Source of the DNA: Cryptosporangium arvum DSM 44712
GTDB lineage: Bacteria; Actinomycetota; Actinomycetes; Mycobacteriales; Cryptosporangiaceae
Direction: 5' to 3'
Length of the DNA: 64,000 nucleotides
Assembly: GCF_000585375.1 (NCBI RefSeq)
Contig: NZ_KK073874.1
Span: 930,001 to 994,000 of the forward strand
This document shows, piece by piece, positions 1-9,127 of this stretch. The notes below the pieces were generated by a model. That model had not been told where the DNA came from, did no database searches, and saw only the letters and a list, made by a program, of their open reading frames with translations. Within the stretch, counting starts at the first letter, position 1; each line of letters begins with the position of its first letter. The position numbers and the translations under genes are program-made.

Positions 1-735
1 GCCGACGAGAAGGCGCTGCGCGAGCTGCGCCGGCACCAGGTCTCGATGGTGTTCCAGCACTTCGGGCTGTTGCCGCACCGCCGGGTGATCGACAACGTGG
101 CCTACGGGCTGGAGATCCGCGGCGAGAAGAAGACCGACCGGCTGGCCCGGGCCCACGAGGTCATCGAGCTCGTCGGGTTGAAGGGCTTCGAGAACTCGCT
201 GCCGCGTCAGCTCTCCGGCGGCATGCAGCAGCGGGTCGGCCTGGCCCGCGCGCTCGCCGGCGACCCGGGCGTGCTGCTGTTCGACGAGCCGTTCTCCGCG
301 CTCGACCCACTGATCCGCCGGGACATGCAGAACGAGGTCATCCGGCTGCACCGCGAGGTCGGCAAGACGATGGTCTTCATCACCCACGACCTGTCCGAGG
401 CGCTCAAGCTCGGCGACCGGATCCTGATCATGCGCGACGGCCGCCAGGTTCAGGTCGGTACCGGCGCGGAGCTGGTGGGCGCGCCCGCCGACGACTACGT
501 GCGCGACTTCGTCCAGGAAGTACCGAAGGCCAACGTGCTGACGCTGCGCTGGATCATGCGGCCACCCGCGGCCGACGAGGTGCTCGACGGCCCCGAGCTG
601 GACCCCGACGTGCTGGTCAAGGACGCGGTGCGGGCCGTGCTCGAAGCCACCGCCCCGGTGAGAGTCGTCGAGAGCGGCGAGTTGCTCGGGGTCGTCGGCG
701 ACGCGGAGGTGCTCGGCGTGGTGGCGGAGTCGTGA
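1..735 (+). CDS. proV: Glycine betaine/proline ABC transporter ATPase, 5' end outside window
   Basis: Cytoplasmic ATPase that powers uptake of betaine-type osmolytes. The reading frame is open from base 1, so the start codon and Walker A lie upstream of the window. Visible parts are the Q-loop ([11 protein letters not shown]), ABC signature [15 protein letters not shown], Walker [13 protein letters not shown] and switch-His segment [14 protein letters not shown], then a C-terminal extension of about 60 residues that fits a single CBS-like regulatory unit, as in ProV/OpuAA. The stop overlaps the permease start (GTGA, 732-735), so the two are probably translationally coupled. Family assignment rests on the motifs plus the permease and binding protein that follow. 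Confidence 0.93.
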   Translation, partial: ADEKALRELRRHQVSMVFQHFGLLPHRRVIDNVAYGLEIRGEKKTDRLARAHEVIELVGLKGFENSLPRQLSGGMQQRVGLARALAGDPGVLLFDEPFSALDPLIRRDMQNEVIRLHREVGKTMVFITHDLSEALKLGDRILIMRDGRQVQVGTGAELVGAPADDYVRDFVQEVPKANVLTLRWIMRPPAADEVLDGPELDPDVLVKDAVRAVLEATAPVRVVESGELLGVVGDAEVLGVVAES

Positions 736-2714
736 GCATCGCGCTGCCCCGCACAAAAGCACTGGGCAGGCCGAACCGCGGCTGGAGCATCGTCGGCATC
801 CTGGCCGTCTGGCTGGTCGGGTACGCGGCGTTCCACGGGAAACAGACCCTTGCGTTGGCCCCGGCCGACATCAACGGCTTCCACCAGTCGCTCAACGACC
901 TGAACGGCTCGGTCGGGGCGAACCGGAACTCCAACCCGCTTTTCCTGTACTTCTTCAACGAGATCAAGGTCGGCATCGACCAGATCGTCGTGTTCCTGCA
1001 GCACCTGATCTCCCAGCCGGTCGGCGACCGGCCGCTGCCCTACGTCGGCTGGCTCGGCGTCGTCGCGCTGGCGACGTGGGCCGCGTGGGCGTTCGGCAAC
1101 TGGCGGGTCTCGCTCCTGACGCTGGCCGGCCTGCTGTTCGTCGGCGCGCAGGGCCTGTGGCAGGAGAGCATGGACACGCTCGCGCTGACGATCACCGCGG
1201 TGCTGCTCTCGTTGCTGATCGGCATCCCGCTCGGCATCTGGGCCGGCGTCTCCAACCGCTTCAACAACGTCGTCACGCCGGTGCTCGACCTGATGCAGAC
1301 GATGCCGACGTTCGTCTACCTCGCGCCGCTCACGCTGCTGTTCCTGATCGGACCGGCGGCCGCGACGATCGCCACGCTGATCTACGCGGTGCCACCGGTG
1401 ATCCGGCTGACCGCGCACGGCATCCGCGAGGTGCCCACCGACAGCGTCGAGGCGGGGGAGTCGCTCGGCTCCACGCGCGGACAGCTGCTGCGCAAAGTGC
1501 TGCTGCCGATGGCCAAGCCGAGCATCGTCGTCGGCATCAACCAGACGATCATGGCCGCGCTCTCGATGGTCACGATCGCGGCGCTCATCGACGCGCCCGG
1601 CCTGGGCCAGGTCGTCGTCCGTGCGCTGCAGACGCTCGACGTCGGCACCGCGTTCAACGCCGGCCTGTCGATCGTCGTGCTGGCGATCGTGCTGGACCGG
1701 GTGACGACGGCCGCGAGCGTGCGGGTGGAGCGGGAGGCCGGCCCGTCGAAGGCCCGGCGCTACGGCGCCCTCGGCGGTGGGGTGGCCGCGCTGATCGGCG
1801 TCTACCTCTCCTACACCTACGTCTGGGCGGCCGAGTTCCCGGACAGCCCGAACATCGGCTCGCCGATCATCCGTGCGGCGACGTCGGTGAGCGACTGGTG
1901 TCAGCTGCACCTGGCCGGTTTCACCGGTGGCCTCAAGGACGGTTTCACCGCGGCCGTGCTCAACCCGCTCGAGGCGCTGCTCTCGGGGTCACCGTGGTGG
2001 TTGGTGATCGCGGCGATCACCGCGTTCGCCTACGTGCTCGGCACCTGGCGGACGGCGGTGCTGTCGCTGGTGCTGCTGGTGCTGATCATCGGCACCGGCG
2101 TCTGGTTCGACGCGATGGTGACGCTCGCCGCGACGCTGGTGGCCACCGTGGTGACCACGGCGCTCGGTCTGGCCGTCGGCATCTGGATGGGGCGTAGCGA
2201 TCGGGCCGACGCGATCATCCGGCCGGTGCTGGACGCGGCCCAGACGATGCCCGCGTTCGTCTACCTGGTGCCGTTCCTGGCGTTGTTCGAGGCCAGCCGG
2301 TTCACCGCTATCGTCGCGGCGGTCGTCTACGCGGCCCCGGTCTGCATCAAGATCATCGCCGACGCGATCCGCGGAGTCTCGCCGACGACCGTGGAAGCGG
2401 CCACCGCCGTCGGTTCGAGCCCGTGGCAGATCATCACGAAGGTCCAGGTGCCGATGGCCCGGCGTGGCATCACGCTCGCGGTCAACCAGGGCCTGATCTA
2501 CGTGCTCGCGATGGTCGTCGTCGGTGGCCTGGTGGGTGCCGGTGCGCTCGGATACGACGTCGTCGCCGGGTTCGTGCAGATCAGCCTGTTCGGCAAGGGC
2601 CTGGCGGCCGGCGTCGCGATCGTCCTGCTCGGTGTCCTGCTCGACCGCATCACCCGGGCGGCGGCCAGCGAACGCCTCCCCGCTCCGATCTCCCCTCGGA
2701 CCCGAACCCCCTAG
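732..2714 (+). CDS. proW: Betaine ABC transporter permease with two fused MetI-type domains
   Basis: Inner-membrane channel subunit, 660 residues, about twice the usual ProW length. It contains two complete permease domains in tandem. Each carries its own EAA-type ATPase-contact loop: [19 protein letters not shown] near residue 235 and [19 protein letters not shown] near residue 550. Each is also preceded by a P-A/T-F-V-Y-L helix ([11 protein letters not shown] and [11 protein letters not shown]). The gene therefore encodes what is normally a permease dimer in one chain. It starts with GTG at 732, overlapping the ATPase stop by 4 bases, and the binding-protein gene follows after 12 bases. A ProW/OpuAB-type role is inferred from domain content and operon context; substrate specificity is not shown. 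Confidence 0.92.
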   Translation: MSIALPRTKALGRPNRGWSIVGILAVWLVGYAAFHGKQTLALAPADINGFHQSLNDLNGSVGANRNSNPLFLYFFNEIKVGIDQIVVFLQHLISQPVGDRPLPYVGWLGVVALATWAAWAFGNWRVSLLTLAGLLFVGAQGLWQESMDTLALTITAVLLSLLIGIPLGIWAGVSNRFNNVVTPVLDLMQTMPTFVYLAPLTLLFLIGPAAATIATLIYAVPPVIRLTAHGIREVPTDSVEAGESLGSTRGQLLRKVLLPMAKPSIVVGINQTIMAALSMVTIAALIDAPGLGQVVVRALQTLDVGTAFNAGLSIVVLAIVLDRVTTAASVRVEREAGPSKARRYGALGGGVAALIGVYLSYTYVWAAEFPDSPNIGSPIIRAATSVSDWCQLHLAGFTGGLKDGFTAAVLNPLEALLSGSPWWLVIAAITAFAYVLGTWRTAVLSLVLLVLIIGTGVWFDAMVTLAATLVATVVTTALGLAVGIWMGRSDRADAIIRPVLDAAQTMPAFVYLVPFLALFEASRFTAIVAAVVYAAPVCIKIIADAIRGVSPTTVEAATAVGSSPWQIITKVQVPMARRGITLAVNQGLIYVLAMVVVGGLVGAGALGYDVVAGFVQISLFGKGLAAGVAIVLLGVLLDRITRAAASERLPAPISPRTRTP

Positions 2715-2726
2715 CTAGGGAGCAGC

Positions 2727-3695
2727 ATGTTTTCGAAGCTCAGACTCGTTGCCCCACTGGCCGCTCTGCTGCTTGTCGCGTCGGCGTGCGGCGGTGCGAA
2801 GGTCGGCGAGGAGTCCGGCGGCAGCGACGCCGGCAGCAAGGGCAAGTGCGGAACGGTGAACCTGGCGATCAACCCGTGGGTCGGCTACGAGTCGAACGCG
2901 GCGGTCGTCGCGTACGTCGCGGAGAAGCAGCTCGGCTGCAAGGTGGTCAAGAAGAACATCCTCGAGCAGGTCGCCTGGCAGGGCTTCTCCACCGGCGTCG
3001 TCGACGTGATCATCGAGAACTGGGGCCACGACGACCTGGTGAAGAAGTACATCACCGACGACAAGGTCGCGGTGGACGCCGGCTCGACCGGCGTGCCGGG
3101 CAAGATCGGCTGGTTCGTGCCGCCGTGGCTGGCCAAGGAGCACCCGGACGTCCTGGACTGGAAGAACCTGAACAAGTACGCGGCCGAGTTCAAGACGTCG
3201 GAGTCGGGCGGCAAGGGCCAGTTCCTCGCCGGCGACCCGTCGTACGTCACGAACGACGCGGCCCTGGTGCAGAACCTGAAGCTGAACTTCAAGGTGGTCT
3301 ACTCCGGGTCGGAGACCGCGCTGATCACCGCGATGCGCCAGGCCGAGCAGCAGAAGAAGTGGCTGATCATGTACTTCTACACGCCGCAGTGGTTCCTCAA
3401 CGAGGTGCCGGCCGTGAACGTGAAGCTGCCCGAGTACAAGTCGGGATGTGACGCCGACGCCAAGAAGGTCGCGTGTGACTACCCCGAGTACGACCTGAAC
3501 AAGATCGTCAGCAAGAAGTTCGCCGACTCCGGCAGCCCGGCGTACACGCTGGTGAAGAACTTCACGTGGACGGCCGAGGACCAGAACGAGGTCGCGAAGG
3601 CGATCGCGGTCGACAAGCTCCCGGCCGAGGACGCGGCCAAGAAGTGGGTCGAGGCCCACCAGGACAAGGTCGACGCCTGGCTGCAGGGTACGTAG
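2727..3695 (+). CDS. proX: Glycine betaine ABC transporter substrate-binding lipoprotein
   Basis: Extracytoplasmic binding protein of the OpuAC family, 322 residues. The N-terminus is a lipoprotein signal: positive MFSKLR, hydrophobic core, then lipobox VASAC with Cys21 as the lipidation site. The mature part begins with a Gly/Ser-rich linker and continues into NLAINPWVGYESNA, typical of the betaine/choline-binding fold, with several Trp residues (NPWVGY, IENWGHDD, PPWLAKE) that would form the aromatic cage for quaternary amines. An AGGGAGC ribosome-binding site sits just before the ATG. It is the third gene of the betaine import operon. Confidence 0.93.
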   Translation: MFSKLRLVAPLAALLLVASACGGAKVGEESGGSDAGSKGKCGTVNLAINPWVGYESNAAVVAYVAEKQLGCKVVKKNILEQVAWQGFSTGVVDVIIENWGHDDLVKKYITDDKVAVDAGSTGVPGKIGWFVPPWLAKEHPDVLDWKNLNKYAAEFKTSESGGKGQFLAGDPSYVTNDAALVQNLKLNFKVVYSGSETALITAMRQAEQQKKWLIMYFYTPQWFLNEVPAVNVKLPEYKSGCDADAKKVACDYPEYDLNKIVSKKFADSGSPAYTLVKNFTWTAEDQNEVAKAIAVDKLPAEDAAKKWVEAHQDKVDAWLQGT

Positions 3696-3702
3696 GCGCC
3701 AC

Positions 3703-3731
3703 CCCCGGCGGCCCTTACGGGGTCGCCGGGG
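3703..3731 (+). terminator. Hairpin between convergent genes
   Basis: CCCCGGCG at 3703-3710 pairs with CGCCGGGG at 3724-3731, loop of 13 bases. It lies just past the stop of the binding-protein gene (3695) and covers the stop of the convergent gene (3715-3717), so it may terminate transcription from both sides. There is no T-run, as is usual in actinobacteria. Confidence 0.5.
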
Positions 3732-4281
3732 CCTTCGCTCGGGCGACCAGGGCTTTCGGGTCGTCGGCGAGGAAGCTGACCGCGGTGACCTCGCGATCCT
3801 TGACGATGATCGGTTCGGTCAGCACGACGCGGACGTTCACCTCGTTGTTCACGGCCACGAACAGCTCGTCGTCGATCAGCCGCAGCGTCCTGATCGACGA
3901 CTCGAGGTTCGTGCGCTGCGTGGTGACGCTCGCGATGATTTCCCAGGGGAGCTTCAGATCGAAGTTTCCGCCGTGGCGGACCCGGAGCCCCTGGGGCGTC
4001 ACCAGGTGCGGGTAGGTGCGCATCCCGGCCAGGAGGCCGAGCATCCAGAGCAGACCCCAGATGCCGACGATGTCGGCGACCAGCCGGATGCCCTCCCACG
4101 GCAGGATGAAGTGCACGACGACGGTCTCGACGGCCGAGCCGAAGATCCACAGGCACAGCACCGGCGTGACCAGCTGGGCGTACCCGAACGGCTCCCCGCC
4201 GCGGACGTCGGGCCTGCGCGCCACCCACCGCGCCAGGTTGCGGTAGATGCGCAGCTCGAACAGGACGGCTCGGCGAATCAT
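3715..4281 (-). CDS. Predicted two-TM membrane protein, unknown function
   Basis: 188 residues. Two hydrophobic helices (about residues 40-65 and 70-92, including LWIFGSAVETVVVHFIL and GIWGLLWMLGLLAGM) follow a short basic N-terminus. The remaining 95 residues form a soluble, beta-rich tail beginning RTYPHLVTPQGLRVRHGG, reminiscent of membrane-anchored PH-like domains (inference only). The ATG at 4279-4281 overlaps the TGA of the upstream marR gene (ATGA), so the two are coupled and this protein is probably controlled by or works with that regulator. No specific family was recognised. Confidence 0.7.
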   Translation of the reverse strand: MIRRAVLFELRIYRNLARWVARRPDVRGGEPFGYAQLVTPVLCLWIFGSAVETVVVHFILPWEGIRLVADIVGIWGLLWMLGLLAGMRTYPHLVTPQGLRVRHGGNFDLKLPWEIIASVTTQRTNLESSIRTLRLIDDELFVAVNNEVNVRVVLTEPIIVKDREVTAVSFLADDPKALVARAKAPATP

Positions 4282-4742
4282 GCTGGTCTCCCCTCGGCAA
4301 TCGCGGCACGCAGCCGCTCCACCACGCCGGTGAGGCTGGTGACGAACTGATCGAGCTCGCCGGGCGTCATCGGCCCGAAGAGCTGCTCGGCGAGCTCGGT
4401 CTGGCCGGACCGGAAGGCGCTCACGATGGCCGCGCCCGGCTCGGTCATCGAGACGAGCGTCGCGCGCCGGTCGTCCGGGTGCGGTTCGCGCGTCACGTAC
4501 CCGGTCTGCTCCAGCCCGTCGACCAGCCCGGTGATGTTGCGTGCGCTCACGTTCAACGCGTCGGCCAGGCTCTTCTGGGTGCTCGGACCCTGCGCGCCGA
4601 GCACCCACAGCAGATGCGCGCGCGGCTCGGTGAGATGGTCGCGCGCCAGGCTCTGCGTCATGTCCTCACCGAGCAGGACGGTGAGTTCCAGGACCAGGTC
4701 GAGGGCATTCACTGAAGGTGGCACATAGTGAATGTACTTCAT
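4278..4742 (-). CDS. MarR-family transcriptional regulator
   Basis: Winged-helix dimeric repressor, 154 residues from the ATG at 4742. The core is typical: a helix ending AHLLWVLGAQGPSTQKSLA, recognition helix NVSARNITGLVDGLEQTGYV, and the wing REPHPDDRRATLVSMTEPG with the conserved D-D-R-R. The start is uncertain: a perfect 7-bp inverted repeat (4707-4733) lies inside the first dozen codons, and GTG codons at 4724 and 4712 would give a shorter N-terminus. The gene is divergent from a short-chain dehydrogenase (4798) and coupled to a downstream membrane protein; both are plausible targets. Confidence 0.88.
   Translation of the reverse strand: MKYIHYVPPSVNALDLVLELTVLLGEDMTQSLARDHLTEPRAHLLWVLGAQGPSTQKSLADALNVSARNITGLVDGLEQTGYVTREPHPDDRRATLVSMTEPGAAIVSAFRSGQTELAEQLFGPMTPGELDQFVTSLTGVVERLRAAIAEGRPA
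4707..4733. promoter_or_regulatory. Palindrome at marR start, candidate operator
   Basis: ATTCACT at 4707-4713 and AGTGAAT at 4727-4733 form perfect 7-bp arms around a 13-base spacer. The site overlaps the first codons of the marR gene as called from 4742 and lies between it and the divergent dehydrogenase. MarR proteins usually bind such inverted repeats, so autoregulation is likely. Coding position of the repeat argues that translation may actually begin at the GTG at 4710-4712. Confidence 0.55.
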
Positions 4743-4797
4743 TATTACGTAGGTTCACAGACGGTTTATCGGCCGATTCGCCGGGAAGCCGAGCGAA

Positions 4798-5637
4798 ATG
4801 AATCAGCCCGCGCAGCAACAGGACGTTCCCGGTACCCAGTCGGAGATGACGCCGCGCCCGGACTGCGGCGAGAGCAGCTACCAGGGCACGGGTCGCCTCG
4901 CCGGCAAGGCCGCGATCATCACCGGCGGCGACAGCGGCATCGGCCGCGCCGTCGCGATCGCCTACGCCCGAGAAGGAGCCGACGTCCTCATCTCGTATCT
5001 GAGCGAGCACGAGGACGCCAAGGACACCGCGAAGTACGTCGAGGACGCCGGTCGCAAGGCCGTGCTCGTCGCCGGTGACGTGTCGCAGGCCCAGCACTGC
5101 CGCGACCTCGTCGCCCGCGCCGTGGAGGAGTTCGGCCGGCTGGACGTCCTGGTCAACAACGCCGCGTTCCAGATGACGCACGAGTCGCTGGACGAGATCC
5201 CCGACGACGAGTGGGACTACACGCTCGCGACCAACCTGTCGGCGTTCTTCCACCTGGCCAAGGCCTCGGTGCCGCACATGGGGCCGGGATCGTCGATCAT
5301 CGGCAGCTCGTCGGTGAACTCCGACATGCCCAACCCGACGCTGGCGCCGTACGCGGCGACAAAAGCGGCGATCGCGAACTTCTGCGCGAGCCTGGCGCAG
5401 ATGCTCGGCGAGAAGGGGATCCGGGTCAACAGCGTCGCTCCCGGACCGATCTGGACGCCACTGATCCCGGCCACGATGCCGCCGGAGAAGGTGGCGAAGT
5501 TCGGCGAGAACACGCCGCTCGGCCGGGCCGGTCAGCCGGTGGAGCTGGCGCCGGTCTACGTGCTGCTCGCGTCGGACGAGGGCAGCTACATCTCCGGCGC
5601 TCGCGTCGCGGTCACCGGCGGCCGCCCGATCCTCTGA
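4798..5637 (+). CDS. SDR-family NAD(P)-dependent oxidoreductase (YghA/general-stress-protein type)
   Basis: Classical short-chain dehydrogenase with an N-terminal extension, 279 residues. Residues 1-35 (rich in Q, P and G) precede the Rossmann cofactor motif TGGDSGIGR at 42-50; NNAAFQ follows near 120, and the catalytic YAATK tyrosine/lysine near 185. This extended form is typical of the YghA/YdaD subgroup, often annotated as stress-induced or glucose-dehydrogenase-like. The true substrate cannot be read from sequence. It is divergently transcribed from the MarR regulator 55 bases away, whose candidate operator lies in the shared region. Confidence 0.9.
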   Translation: MNQPAQQQDVPGTQSEMTPRPDCGESSYQGTGRLAGKAAIITGGDSGIGRAVAIAYAREGADVLISYLSEHEDAKDTAKYVEDAGRKAVLVAGDVSQAQHCRDLVARAVEEFGRLDVLVNNAAFQMTHESLDEIPDDEWDYTLATNLSAFFHLAKASVPHMGPGSSIIGSSSVNSDMPNPTLAPYAATKAAIANFCASLAQMLGEKGIRVNSVAPGPIWTPLIPATMPPEKVAKFGENTPLGRAGQPVELAPVYVLLASDEGSYISGARVAVTGGRPIL

Positions 5638-5687
5638 GCCGAATCGCGGAGTCGGCCGGACCTGCCGGTGACCGTCGAGGACACGGC

Positions 5688-6443
5688 CTAGAGGTCCTGC
5701 CCCCCGGACGCCTCGATCCGCTGACCGGTGATCCAGCCGCTGCGGTCGCTCAGCAGTGAGGCGGCCACGGTGCCGATGTCCTCCGGCCGGCCGACGCGGC
5801 CCAGCGCGATCCGCTGCGACAGCATCTCCTGGAGCCCGGGGTTGTCACGCACGGCGCCACCGGCGAAGTCGGTCGCGATCACGCCGGGAGCCAGCGTGTT
5901 CACGGTGATGCCACGCGGTCCCAGCTCCTGGGCCAGGTACCGGGTGAACACCTCGACCGCACCCTTCATCGCCGCGTACGCCGCGTAGCCGGGGCTGGTG
6001 AACCGGGCCAGGCCGGTGGACAGGTTGAGGACCCGGCCACCGTCGGCCAGCAGCGGGATCAGCCGCTGGGTGAGGAAGAACGGGCCGCGCAGGTGCACGC
6101 CGAGCAGCGAGTCGAACTGCTCGACGGTCGTGTCGGCGATCGACGCGTAGACACCGGTGCCGGCGTTGTTCACGAGGTAGTCGAACGTGTCCCGGCCCCA
6201 ACGGTCGGCCAGCGCGCCGCGGACCTCGTCCACGAACGCCTCGTGCGCGGCGAGATCGCCGACGTCGAGGCGGAACGCCACGGCCGTGCGGCCGAGCTTC
6301 GTCAGCTCGTCGACGACCTCTTGGGCCTCGTCGGCGTTCGACCGGTACGTGAGGATCACGTCGACGCCGTCCTCGGCGAGGCGGAGCGCGGTGTTCCGGC
6401 CGAGCCCACGGTTGGCTCCGGTGATCACGGCGATTTTGGACAT
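5688..6443 (-). CDS. SDR-family oxidoreductase
   Basis: Short-chain dehydrogenase, 251 residues. Cofactor motif TGANRGLGR lies at residues 8-16, VNNAG in the middle and an active-site region GYAAYAAMKGAVEVF with the Y-x3-K pair. A basic TYRSN after the second beta strand suggests NADPH preference. It sits 33 bases downstream of an XRE-type regulator on the same strand, a pair common in actinobacteria where the regulator controls the dehydrogenase. Substrate unknown. Confidence 0.9.
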   Translation of the reverse strand: MSKIAVITGANRGLGRNTALRLAEDGVDVILTYRSNADEAQEVVDELTKLGRTAVAFRLDVGDLAAHEAFVDEVRGALADRWGRDTFDYLVNNAGTGVYASIADTTVEQFDSLLGVHLRGPFFLTQRLIPLLADGGRVLNLSTGLARFTSPGYAAYAAMKGAVEVFTRYLAQELGPRGITVNTLAPGVIATDFAGGAVRDNPGLQEMLSQRIALGRVGRPEDIGTVAASLLSDRSGWITGQRIEASGGQDL

Positions 6444-6476
6444 GGGTGTCTCCAGGGAGTGTGCGGATTACGGGGT

Positions 6477-7316
6477 TCAGACGTCGACGCGGTCACCGAT
6501 GACCGAGAGGAGCTGCAACTTCTCGTAGCTCTCGGTGCCGGGCGTCGCGGTGAAGACCAGCAGGCTCTGCGACTGGTCCGGGTCGAGGAGGGTTTGGCAC
6601 TGCACTTCGAGGATGCCGAGCTCGGGGTGGTTGATGCGCTTGAACTCGGGGTGACCGGCGCTGATGTCGTGCTCGGCCCAGACGGCGGCGAACTCGGGGC
6701 TCTCGGCCAGCAGCGCGTCCACGAGCGCTGCCGACCGTGACCCGCTGCCCTCGGCCAGGTAGGCGTCGCGCAGCTTCGCGGTGAACGCCCGGCCGTGGAT
6801 CGGGTGGTCGTCCTCCGGGTAGATCACCCGCGACCGCGGGTCGGTGTACCAGCGGTAGACCGTGGCCCTGGCCATGCCGGTGAACTTCAGCTGGTCACCG
6901 AGCAGGGCCTTCGCCATCCTCGTCTGGCGCAGCGTCTCGCCCAGGCGGGTCATCACCAGGGCGGGAGTGTCGTCGAGCCGGTCGAGGATCCGCATGATGC
7001 CGGGGTTGACGTGATCGGTGCGGATCGCCCGCTGCGGCGCCGTGTGGCCGGCGATCCGGAACAGGTGGTCCCGCTCGTTCAGCGTCAGGTGCAGCCCGCG
7101 GGCGATCGCGGCCAGCATCTGCTCGGACGGGTTCGGGCCCCGTTGCTGCTCGATCCGGCTGTAGTAGTCGGCCGACATGCCGCAGAGCGCGGCGACCTCC
7201 TCGCGACGGAGCCCGCCGGTACGCCGGCGCGGCCCACGGGGAAGCCCGACGTCCTCCGGCTGCAGAGCCTCCCGCCGCGAGCGGAGGAAATCCGCCAACT
7301 GCGCCCGGTCCGCCAT
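6477..7316 (-). CDS. XRE-family regulator with MmyB-like ligand domain
   Basis: DNA-binding regulator, 279 residues. The ATG at 7314-7316 was chosen because GGGAGGAACG lies directly upstream and the protein opens MADRAQLADFLRSRREAL, a standard start for this family. The Cro/C1-type helix-turn-helix (RREEVAALCGMSADYYSRIE) covers about residues 30-85. It is followed by the MmyB-like C-terminal domain (about 105-275), a PAS-like fold that binds fatty-acid-like ligands in its characterised members. It probably regulates the SDR gene just downstream. Confidence 0.9.
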   Translation of the reverse strand: MADRAQLADFLRSRREALQPEDVGLPRGPRRRTGGLRREEVAALCGMSADYYSRIEQQRGPNPSEQMLAAIARGLHLTLNERDHLFRIAGHTAPQRAIRTDHVNPGIMRILDRLDDTPALVMTRLGETLRQTRMAKALLGDQLKFTGMARATVYRWYTDPRSRVIYPEDDHPIHGRAFTAKLRDAYLAEGSGSRSAALVDALLAESPEFAAVWAEHDISAGHPEFKRINHPELGILEVQCQTLLDPDQSQSLLVFTATPGTESYEKLQLLSVIGDRVDV

Positions 7317-7386
7317 CGTTCCTCCCCTCGTCGCCTGCCGACGGGACCAAGCATCACCCGTTCCGCGGCCGACAGGTAGGACACGT

Positions 7387-8373
7387 TCATCCAGGGATCG
7401 TTCGTCCCTGTCTGAGGGTCTGGCTGGGGAGCTCGCCGAACGCGGCGTGATAGGCCGCGGCGAACCGGCTGCGGTCGGCGAAGCCCCAGCGCCGAGCGGC
7501 GTCGGCGACCGTGGAACCGTCTCCGGGCTGCGCGTTCTGCAGCTCCTCACGCACGCGGTTCAGGCGGACCCGGTACAGCTGGCCGAGCGGCGTGGTGTCC
7601 AGGTGCCGGGCGAACGCGGCCTGCAGCGAGCGGGTGCTGACGCCGACCGCCGCCGCGATCGACTCGAGCGTCACCGGCTCCGCGGCGTGCTCCTCGATGA
7701 ACTCGACCGCCCGCCGCACCACCGAGGGACCCGACCAGCCCGACCCGGGCACGTAGTCGATCCTCATCGTCGTGTTCGGGAACGCGGCCAGCACCGCGGT
7801 GGTGGCCGCCTCCATCACCGCGGAGAGCAGCAGTGGATGCACCTCGAGCGGCTCGGAGCCGTTGAACACGCCCGTGATGTAGGCGGTCGTCGCCCGCCAG
7901 TGCCTGGTCATGGCGGCCGAGACCGGCGTCATGCCCTCGAAGCGGAACTCCGCCGGGTCGACGCCGAGCCGGGCCGCCGCCCGCGTCGTCAGCTCCCCGG
8001 GCATCTGGATCACCTCGTACGCCACCTCGTCCATGACGAAGTCCAGCGGGACGTGGCGCGGGTACAGCACGCACTCACCGGGGCCGGCCACCACCCGCGC
8101 GCGCCCGGACGAGATGTCGAAGCGCCCCTCGCGGACCCGCAGGACGAGCGTGGTGTCGAACGGGTCGGCGTTGATCACGATGTTCGCCTGGTACTTGGCC
8201 CGGTCCAGCGTGAGTGCCCCGGCCCGCACCGACCGCGACGTGAAGCGGAAGGCGCGCGCGTCGCCGGAGATCCGCGGCTCGTGCTCCACGTACCGACGGC
8301 TGATCAGCTCCTGGACCTCTGCCATGTCCCGGGAGTCGAACGTGTCCCGTTCGACGTTCACCGAAGTGCCCAT
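7387..8373 (-). CDS. AraC-family transcriptional regulator
   Basis: 328 residues from the ATG at 8371-8373. The N-terminal 180 residues match the AraC-binding-like sensor domain (beta-rich, with FDISSGRARVVAGPGECVLY). The C-terminal 100 residues contain the two helix-turn-helix motifs: LESIAAAVGVSTRSLQAAF and the second one in ADAARRWGFADRSRFAAAYHAAFGELP. A GGGGGA stretch lies upstream of the start. It lies 70 bases upstream of the XRE gene on the same strand. No neighbouring catabolic operon identifies its regulon. Confidence 0.9.
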   Translation of the reverse strand: MGTSVNVERDTFDSRDMAEVQELISRRYVEHEPRISGDARAFRFTSRSVRAGALTLDRAKYQANIVINADPFDTTLVLRVREGRFDISSGRARVVAGPGECVLYPRHVPLDFVMDEVAYEVIQMPGELTTRAAARLGVDPAEFRFEGMTPVSAAMTRHWRATTAYITGVFNGSEPLEVHPLLLSAVMEAATTAVLAAFPNTTMRIDYVPGSGWSGPSVVRRAVEFIEEHAAEPVTLESIAAAVGVSTRSLQAAFARHLDTTPLGQLYRVRLNRVREELQNAQPGDGSTVADAARRWGFADRSRFAAAYHAAFGELPSQTLRQGRTIPG

Positions 8374-8530
8374 GCGTGAATCCCCCTCACCCGCCGCGAA
8401 CTGAGGCTGAACCTCTCGAGCGTCGGAATCAACCCCGTAGCGTGTGGTAGCGACGGTTCGAGGCGCCACCAATCCACGGGCTGACCGGCTCCGAATGACC
8501 AGCGGACCCCGTCGACACAGGAGGGCACGT

Positions 8531-9127
8531 ATGGACCGCTGGAGGCGCGCTCGCGCTACGGCACCGCCGCCCGACAGTGACGACACCGACGTGTTGGGCA
8601 CGTTGCTCACCCGGGTCGGCCGAGGCGACGACGACGCGTTCGCGGGCCTCTACGACGAGGTGTCGCCGCGCGTCTACGGCGTGATCCTGCGTGTGGTCCG
8701 GGACCCCTCCCAGGCCGAGGAGGTCGCCCAGGAGGTGCTCGTCGAGGTCTGGCGCACGGCCGCCCGCTTCGATCCGGCCCGCGGCACGGCGTCGGGATGG
8801 ATCCTCACGTTGGCGCACCGGCGCGCGGTGGACCGGGTACGCGCGGCGCAGGCCGCGACCGACCGCGAGAAGCGGGTGGCGGTGCCGGAGGCGCCGGCGT
8901 ACGACGCGGTGGCCGACGAGGTCGCCGGGCGGCTCGAGCACCAGCAGGTGCGGCGATGTCTGCGAGGCCTGACCGACGTCCAGCGTGAAGCGATCACGCT
9001 GGCGTACTACGGCGGCCAGACCTACCGCGAGGTGGCGGCGACGCTCGACCTCGCGCTACCCACTGTGAAGACCCGGATGCGGGACGGCCTGATCCGGTTG
9101 CGCGACTGCCTCGGAGTAGGCCGATGA
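8531..9127 (+). CDS. sigK: ECF RNA polymerase sigma factor, SigK type
   Basis: Sigma-70 family factor of 198 residues with region 2 (DDAFAGLYDEVSPRVYGVILRVV, then QAEEVAQEVLVEVW) and region 4 (LTDVQREAITLAYYGGQTYREVAATL). An ATG at 8531 preceded by AGGAGG (spacing 7) was preferred over upstream in-frame starts. The next gene encodes an RskA-type anti-sigma factor and overlaps by ATGA. In characterised actinobacteria, SigK is held at the membrane by RskA and released by regulated proteolysis. The regulon is not visible here. Confidence 0.93.
   Translation: MDRWRRARATAPPPDSDDTDVLGTLLTRVGRGDDDAFAGLYDEVSPRVYGVILRVVRDPSQAEEVAQEVLVEVWRTAARFDPARGTASGWILTLAHRRAVDRVRAAQAATDREKRVAVPEAPAYDAVADEVAGRLEHQQVRRCLRGLTDVQREAITLAYYGGQTYREVAATLDLALPTVKTRMRDGLIRLRDCLGVGR

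Noticed and set aside
495-1910. Long open frame on the minus strand opposite the betaine transporter genes
   Set aside because: Arg/Asp/Gly-rich with no domain and fully antisense to well-supported genes; a GC-skew artefact.
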